Positions 21,682 through 26,068 of a stretch of DNA of 26,068 nucleotides are shown here, piece by piece; the stretch's first letter is position 1, and every line of letters begins with the position of its first letter. The position numbers and the translations under genes were made by a program. The DNA is from a virus, in the IMG/VR virus record IMGVR_UViG_3300017756_003603, positions 1 to 26,068 of that record; one strand, given 5' to 3'. The notes under the pieces are model-generated. The model was not told the DNA's origin. It saw only the letters and a program-made list of their open reading frames with translations, and did not search any database.

Positions 21682-23450
21682 TAGTAATACAAACAGAAAC
21701 TTTTCAATTAGATATAAGTACGTTTGGTGTGACCTTAAAAGAAGAGAACGATCTTTTTACCAACAGTATAAATAGAAATTATTCTCTCCCCTTTTATTTA
21801 GATGGCACACCCGATATACTTAGAAAATTAGGAATCCCCACGCTAAAAAACATCAGCAATCTAGAGACCAAAATCTCCTGTCGTATAATTATGCCAACCA
21901 GGCACTATTCAGCCATTCTATTTTTAGGAGAAGTTACCGGTAGCAAAATTGAATGTGACCTGGTGTATGGTGATGAAACTTTACCGGTTTACGATAGGGA
22001 ATTAAAAGATCTTCCCTGGCCAATAAATATCACTACCAGTGCTGCTATGCTGGCCAAGGGAAATTCAATAAAATCCTGGCCTCAGGTAGGCTTTAATTTT
22101 CCTATGTTGTATCGCCCTAAAATTAAAGAAGATTCTAATTACGAAGCTTTTGAAGGTTTTGTAAATAATTACCAGGGCTTTGATTATGTTGAAAACGAAG
22201 AAGTAAATGGTGAGTTTCTTAACCGCAATGTTTTGGCACCCTTTCCTTATGTTCTCGAGATCCTGCGTTTTATTTATGAAACGGCAGGGAAACGTGTAAT
22301 GGGTAAAGTTTTTGAAAATGAATTGTTGCAGAAAGTGCTTTACGTTCCAGAAAATTACCTGGAGAAATTTAGAGGAGCCGAATATGTGCAGTTTAGTTTT
22401 TCAACTCCCGTTGATACAGAATTTAGCTATTATGGCCCGTTGGGAATTTATGAACGTGAATTTACACCAACTTTGCCCGGCGACTATGAAGTTGATTATA
22501 ATTTAAACCTGGATCCTGTACTTGCCAGGTATTTTGAATTCAACATTTTTTCAGAAGATGCCTTAAGCGGAGCTCGAACACCACTATTTGAAGCCAGCTC
22601 TCAAAACAATCGGGTAAGTTTGGACGATAATTACAGCGTTAATATTCCGGAGGCCGATCAGTATGATAAGATCGTGGTGCAGCTTAAGCTTAATCATACC
22701 ACTGAAGACATTAGCGAATGGAATAATTTTGAGTACAGTTTCAAAGGTGGCCAGCTCAACCAATTTCCAAATGTTTTTAGTTTAAAAAATTTTGTTCCCG
22801 ATATGACTGCAGGGGAATTTGTGAATGAAATTGCGAACTGGCTTAACCTGGATATTGATATAAACGAGCGATTTGTCAATATCAATTTTGCCCAGGAATC
22901 GGTGCTGCAGAAAAATGTACGAAAACATGATCATCTTGAAATTCCCGAACCAACTATTACCAATAACACCAACCGATTCTATAAATTGAGTTACGCCAAT
23001 GGCGAGCGTGTATTTGTAAATAAAAACGGGAGGATCTATTCAGACCAGGATGAAGAAGGCGATGATGTAGTGAATATAGATATGGATGTTCAGCCATTGG
23101 TGGTTGAAAGGAACAAAGATATTACTACCGCAGTATGGCCGGAAGAAAAAGCAAAAATTAACCTGGTAGTTTACGATGGTTATGATCAAAACAATTTGCC
23201 TACCTGCAGCGAAAAATTAACCAGGCAAATATCGCTTGATAATATATTTAAAACTTGGTGGAGCTCCTGGATAGATTTAAGGATCCACAGCAAAACTTTT
23301 AAAGAGAGCTTCGAATGCTCGGCCCATCAAATTATTGATATAAAAGAACTCAGCTACAAATACAATGAGCAGCACATTATAAAAGAGCTTACTATTAAAA
23401 GTGTAAATGAAAAAGTGGTGAAGGTGGATCTGGAAAGTGAGACGTTTTAA
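21678..23450 (+). CDS. Probable tail hub/baseplate protein
   Basis: The 590-residue product follows the BACON protein with a 4-base overlap. It opens with a beta domain typical of baseplate hub proteins (FQLDISTFGVTLKEENDLFTN), which continues through a short domain with LYGDETLPVYDREL-like strands, an insertion with LPGDYEVDYNLNLDPV and a C-terminal half with WLNLDIDINERFVNINF. In siphophages the protein after the tape measure and distal tail proteins is usually the tail-associated hub that opens on infection; this order and size fit. There is no visible peptidase or glycosidase motif. Its TAA shares bases with the stop of the opposite gene. Confidence 0.6.
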   Translation: MIVIQTETFQLDISTFGVTLKEENDLFTNSINRNYSLPFYLDGTPDILRKLGIPTLKNISNLETKISCRIIMPTRHYSAILFLGEVTGSKIECDLVYGDETLPVYDRELKDLPWPINITTSAAMLAKGNSIKSWPQVGFNFPMLYRPKIKEDSNYEAFEGFVNNYQGFDYVENEEVNGEFLNRNVLAPFPYVLEILRFIYETAGKRVMGKVFENELLQKVLYVPENYLEKFRGAEYVQFSFSTPVDTEFSYYGPLGIYEREFTPTLPGDYEVDYNLNLDPVLARYFEFNIFSEDALSGARTPLFEASSQNNRVSLDDNYSVNIPEADQYDKIVVQLKLNHTTEDISEWNNFEYSFKGGQLNQFPNVFSLKNFVPDMTAGEFVNEIANWLNLDIDINERFVNINFAQESVLQKNVRKHDHLEIPEPTITNNTNRFYKLSYANGERVFVNKNGRIYSDQDEEGDDVVNIDMDVQPLVVERNKDITTAVWPEEKAKINLVVYDGYDQNNLPTCSEKLTRQISLDNIFKTWWSSWIDLRIHSKTFKESFECSAHQIIDIKELSYKYNEQHIIKELTIKSVNEKVVKVDLESETF

Positions 23451-23659
23451 ATTTCATTGCCGTTATGGTCTAACCATTTGACGACTTCTTTTCCATTGTA
23501 AAAAGATGTAATTGGTGTTGCGCATCCAAAAGGGAAAGGTAGTATTACTGGCTCTATCATTTTGTTTACTAAATCGATCTCGAATTCGTAACCCTGGACA
23601 TGATCATCCCAAGTTTTAATTAATCTATCTCTTGAATATTTATTTTTGACTTTTGCCAT
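23447..23659 (-). CDS. Small basic protein, 70 residues
   Basis: The product begins MAKVKNKYSRDRLIKTWDDH, has a basic N-terminal third and a hydrophobic centre (MIEPVILPFPFG), and ends WLDHNGNEI. The gene converges with the hub gene so closely that the palindrome TTAA at 23447-23450 provides the stop codon of both. It is the last of four small genes that read away from the integrase with short gaps. The function is unknown; such a place behind the integrase is typical for accessory genes expressed in the lysogen. Confidence 0.55.
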   Translation of the reverse strand: MAKVKNKYSRDRLIKTWDDHVQGYEFEIDLVNKMIEPVILPFPFGCATPITSFYNGKEVVKWLDHNGNEI

Positions 23660-23671
23660 AATGCACAGGGT

Positions 23672-24061
23672 CTAACCAATTGTGCCGGTTATCTTTCTAT
23701 TCTCGTGGGTAAACCTAACCCTGTTTTCATGAGTTAAACCAATCAGTTCTCCACTATCCTCTTCTGAAATAAAATCTAAGTAATAATGAACTTCTTCCTC
23801 TTCTCTAAATTCAACTCTTCGGATCCTTTCTTTGCAGAATTCAAAAAACTCATTTTGATTTTTAAATTCGTATCCTCGTTTTTTTAGATTTTCAACCAGG
23901 TATTCCTCTAATTTAAGGGAGAAATCAGTTCTCATTTTTCTTTGTAACTCATCAGCTATGTAATCAGTATGAGACAGGAAGTTTTTTAAATCAAAATCAC
24001 CACACAAATTCTGGTCAATTTTTTTCGGCGTCCAATTACCGCAAGTCGGTTTGTTTTCCAT
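23672..24061 (-). CDS. Unknown acidic protein of the integrase-side cluster
   Basis: This 129-residue protein begins MENKPTCGNWTPKKIDQN. It is helical in its middle (IADELQRKMRTDFSLKLEEY, then LVENLKKRGYEFK) and has a very acidic segment (REEEEVHYYLDFISEEDSG) and a basic C-terminus with HENR repeated twice (LTHENRVRFTHENRK). Only three cysteines are present, so a zinc site is unlikely. It starts with an ATTATGG context shared by its neighbours. I do not recognise the family. Confidence 0.6.
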   Translation of the reverse strand: MENKPTCGNWTPKKIDQNLCGDFDLKNFLSHTDYIADELQRKMRTDFSLKLEEYLVENLKKRGYEFKNQNEFFEFCKERIRRVEFREEEEVHYYLDFISEEDSGELIGLTHENRVRFTHENRKITGTIG

Positions 24062-24079
24062 AATATAAATCTAAGAAAT

Positions 24080-24459
24080 TTATCCGCAATCTGTACAGCT
24101 AGCTTTGGTAGTATTTGTTTTGCCAATTAAACCGCCGGTACGAATATATTTTCCGCATTTTGGACAAACGGTGTAGGATTCCCATTAGCTATTCGCATTC
24201 GCTCACTCCAATGTTCATTTTTTATAAACCTGGTATTGTCGTAATTAAAATGGCCAATCATTTCACCTTTATTAAAGCTCGATTCAAATTTCCATTGAAT
24301 AGAAAGGCATCCTCGATCTATACCTTCCATAATTACGCAGTCCTTTAGATCCTCCGGGTATTTCAAAAATCGGAATTCTAAAGCTTCCTGAACCTGAACT
24401 TCGCAGCCTTTCGGAATTTGAAGTTTCAAAACTCGAGATCTATTTAAAATTTTTTCCAT
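24080..24459 (-). pseudogene. Zinc-ribbon protein split by a one-base frameshift
   Basis: The frame from ATG at 24459 encodes a plausible protein (MEKILNRSRVLKLQ onward) up to codon 93 (24181-24183, GGG), then runs on for 17 unlikely residues to a stop at 24127. Read one base back from 24181, the sequence continues as ESYTVCPKCGKYIR and ends KASCTDCG at a TAA (24080-24082). This supplies two CxxC knuckles of a zinc ribbon. One extra G in the GGG tract would join the two parts into a 126-residue protein. It may be a real lesion, a sequencing error in a G run, or programmed slippage. The intact protein would be a small zinc-ribbon protein of unknown function. Confidence 0.75.
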
Positions 24460-24470
24460 AATATTATTAT

Positions 24471-24746
24471 TTAGAAAATGAACGGATCACGAGGTTTTGA
24501 TATTCCGTGATAAACAGCGTGATTGTGTAAATATCGATCCAGATCTTCAGCGTCTTCATAACTCAAAATCTTCTTCTTAGATATTTTCTGAAAATCTTCT
24601 ATATTGAAATAGTGCTCTTCCATATAGTGAACAAAGGGAATTACTTCATTTTCCTTTACGAAAGCGAGCCACTTTTTTTTAATGTGCTTTAGATCGAGAT
24701 CGTTAAGATCGAATTTTCTTTTACTATGGAAAATTTTATGTGCCAT
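24471..24746 (-). CDS. Small charged protein next to the integrase
   Basis: This 91-residue protein is read from the ATG at 24746 (MAHKIFHSKRKFDLND). An in-frame TTG two codons upstream overlaps the -7-like box and is not preferred. It is helical and strongly charged (LDLKHIKKKWLAFVKENEV) with an acidic C-terminal helix (YEDAEDLDRYLHNHAVYHG). The sequence TATCTTTG, a perfect TAnnTTTG -7 element, ends three bases before the ATG, which suggests a separate leaderless transcript. It begins 11 bases after the integrase stop. The function is unknown; small charged proteins at this place can be excisionase-like, but no helix-turn-helix is evident. Confidence 0.6.
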   Translation of the reverse strand: MAHKIFHSKRKFDLNDLDLKHIKKKWLAFVKENEVIPFVHYMEEHYFNIEDFQKISKKKILSYEDAEDLDRYLHNHAVYHGISKPRDPFIF

Positions 24747-24749
24747 AAT

Positions 24750-24757
24750 CAAAGATA
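24750..24757 (-). promoter_or_regulatory. Consensus Bacteroidota -7 box between integrase and next gene
   Basis: Read on the - strand the sequence is TATCTTTG, matching TAnnTTTG fully. It starts one base after the integrase stop codon and ends three bases before the ATG at 24746. No clear -33 TTTG box is visible about 20 bases further upstream, inside the integrase gene, so the promoter is a moderate-confidence call. Confidence 0.45.
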
Positions 24758-26068
24758 CTAAAAATCTAAAGTGAAAATATTCGAGTGATCTGGAGGAATG
24801 GATTTTTTATGTTTCCGGAGGTAGTTTTTTATTCCGGCAATAGATCTATGTTGGGTGATGGGCATTAATTGGAATAGGATCTCCATTTCCCCTTTTCCTT
24901 CATCTACCAGAGAATTGTATAAATTCATTATTGCCGTATGCCTGGCAGAGTAAATTCCGTATTCCCGGCCAAAACCTAACCTTGTCTTTACCACCCGGAA
25001 CCGCTTTCCAAAATGATCGGCCATTGTCTTCAGGGAAGCATCCCAATCGGCCGGCTGATCTTTATTGCTAAAAAGATTATAAGAAGGCGGATACTTCTCG
25101 AGCTCCATCTCTTTAATAGTTGGTTTTAGCTTTTCAATAATTCGGCGAACGCTTAGATCTTCTGTTTTCGTTTCCACCTGCAGCAACCAGTTTTTTGTAT
25201 TGAGATCTTTTACTTTTAACCTGCAGATCTCCAACGGCCGTAAAAGTGAATAAATCACAAAGGCCATATAATGTTTAAGGTAAGGATCTGTTTTCTCCAG
25301 CTCTTCTTTGATAAGCTGGAGCTCTTCCATAGTAAATGCTTTGTTGTTTACCGGTTCTGCCTCGACGTCTGGAATATCCTTTATAAAATTGAAAGGAATT
25401 AGCCGTTCGTTTTTCATTGTGGTAAATAATGCTGAAAGACTTCCTTTATGGTTATTAACCGAACTGCCGGAAACTTCCCGGCCGGTATTTTCATTCACAT
25501 AATCAAAACGAAGCCAATCCAGGAACTCATAAAACTGATCTATTCCAAACCGCGCCGGATCCAATCCATAATAGCCGTTATTTTTTGCCCATTCCAGGAA
25601 CCGGTTCTTGTGAAATTCATAGCCGTTAAGAGTAGAAGGTTTTCTTCCGGACTTTAATTTGATCTTATAAGCATAATCTACAGCGGTCCCTAGATTCATA
25701 TTAGGACCGCGTTTTTTTGCTTTAGCAGATTTCCGTTCTTCCTTATCTGGAACCCAACCGCGCTCCAGGGCATAAGTCAAAATTGAAACCAGGTGTTTCC
25801 CTGCAGTCTTTCTTTCTTTAACAGTTTTAAGTCGGTTGATTTTTTTTGTAAAGGAAAATTTACGGTCTAACGGTCCTTTCGGATCTGTTCGCCAATAGAA
25901 TGAGACATACCACCTTTTTCCCGGAGCAACGGAAGGTTTGCCGTTAACCCTGGGGATATATAATTTTGGCTGCGAATATCTCTTTTCCGCCATAGATATC
26001 TCAATAGAAATTACAGAATTTCCAGGTACGTTTACAGGTACGATTTCGTTTTTCTTCTTATTTTTCAT
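24758..26068 (-). CDS. int: Tyrosine recombinase (phage integrase)
   Basis: The 436-residue product integrates and, with helpers, excises the element. It has an N-terminal arm-binding part (1-120), a SAM-like core-binding domain (about 125-225) and a catalytic domain (about 245-425). Visible catalytic residues are R277 (SLLRPLEI), a candidate lysine K301, R376 (YSARHTA), H407 (TQHRSI) and the nucleophile Y416 (IKNYLRK). In the second box the usual first histidine of HxxR is tyrosine (Y373), seen in some Bacteroidota integrases. The start codon is the last three bases of the window, so an upstream start cannot be excluded. The attachment site is probably nearby, outside the window. Confidence 0.92.
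   Translation of the reverse strand: MKNKKKNEIVPVNVPGNSVISIEISMAEKRYSQPKLYIPRVNGKPSVAPGKRWYVSFYWRTDPKGPLDRKFSFTKKINRLKTVKERKTAGKHLVSILTYALERGWVPDKEERKSAKAKKRGPNMNLGTAVDYAYKIKLKSGRKPSTLNGYEFHKNRFLEWAKNNGYYGLDPARFGIDQFYEFLDWLRFDYVNENTGREVSGSSVNNHKGSLSALFTTMKNERLIPFNFIKDIPDVEAEPVNNKAFTMEELQLIKEELEKTDPYLKHYMAFVIYSLLRPLEICRLKVKDLNTKNWLLQVETKTEDLSVRRIIEKLKPTIKEMELEKYPPSYNLFSNKDQPADWDASLKTMADHFGKRFRVVKTRLGFGREYGIYSARHTAIMNLYNSLVDEGKGEMEILFQLMPITQHRSIAGIKNYLRKHKKSIPPDHSNIFTLDF

Noticed and set aside
1-26068. tRNA genes, insertion sequences, or a phage repressor
   Set aside because: I looked for cloverleaf-like segments, transposase motifs and helix-turn-helix repressors and found none that I could support.

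Overview
This window reads as most of a tailed-phage genome integrated in, or infecting, a bacterium of the phylum Bacteroidota, most likely a marine flavobacterium of the Gramella/Salegentibacter/Zunongwangia kind. Three things point there: low to moderate GC, an almost complete lack of Shine-Dalgarno sequences with short AT-rich leaders, and promoter-like boxes that fit the Bacteroidota -7 element (TAnnTTTG). Protein types common in Bacteroidota phages (BACON-like modules, a ParB-methyltransferase fusion, this style of tail-tube and portal protein) agree. The taxon is an inference; no rRNA or housekeeping gene is present.

Layout. (1) 1-1233, +: the C-terminal part of a repeat-bearing protein, a probable major tail tube protein and a small partner, closed by a strong terminator. 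(2) 1339-4068, +: a charged coiled-coil protein, a ParB/N6- or N4-type DNA methyltransferase fusion and two small proteins. (3) 4101-6754, -: a small protein plus the large and small terminase subunits, facing the rest of the structural genes. (4) 6859-12254, +: portal operon with a head-completion candidate, a tail fibre with collagen-like/GxxxY repeats, an AT-rich lectin-like putative receptor-binding protein and an accessory protein. (5) 12322-14959, +: lysis region with membrane proteins, a secreted protein, a GH19-type endolysin and a lipoprotein that looks like a unimolecular spanin. (6) 15024-23450, +: tail completion proteins, a 945-residue tape measure, a BACON-repeat tail protein and a hub/baseplate-like protein. 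(7) 23447-26068, -: four small unknown genes, one of them frameshifted, and a tyrosine integrase whose start codon is the last three bases of the window. No capsid protein, sheath protein or repressor is recognised here; they are either outside the window or not recognisable. The long tape measure without a sheath gene suggests a siphovirus.

The most notable observation is a family of six intergenic motifs, TGTCCTTTTTTT followed 31-35 bases later by a TTTTG-like box. They head the + operons at 1339, 6859, 12322, 15024 and 16447 and the - terminase operon at 6754. In four cases the A of the start codon lies exactly 40 bases after the first T of TGTCC, which places the predicted transcription start on the start codon itself. 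This looks like a phage-specific promoter class making leaderless mRNAs and co-ordinating the late operons. Other points worth a second look are a long hairpin/operator in front of the ParB-methyltransferase gene, the putative u-spanin, a one-base lesion that separates a zinc ribbon from its protein, and the AT-rich, probably swapped-in, receptor-binding gene.
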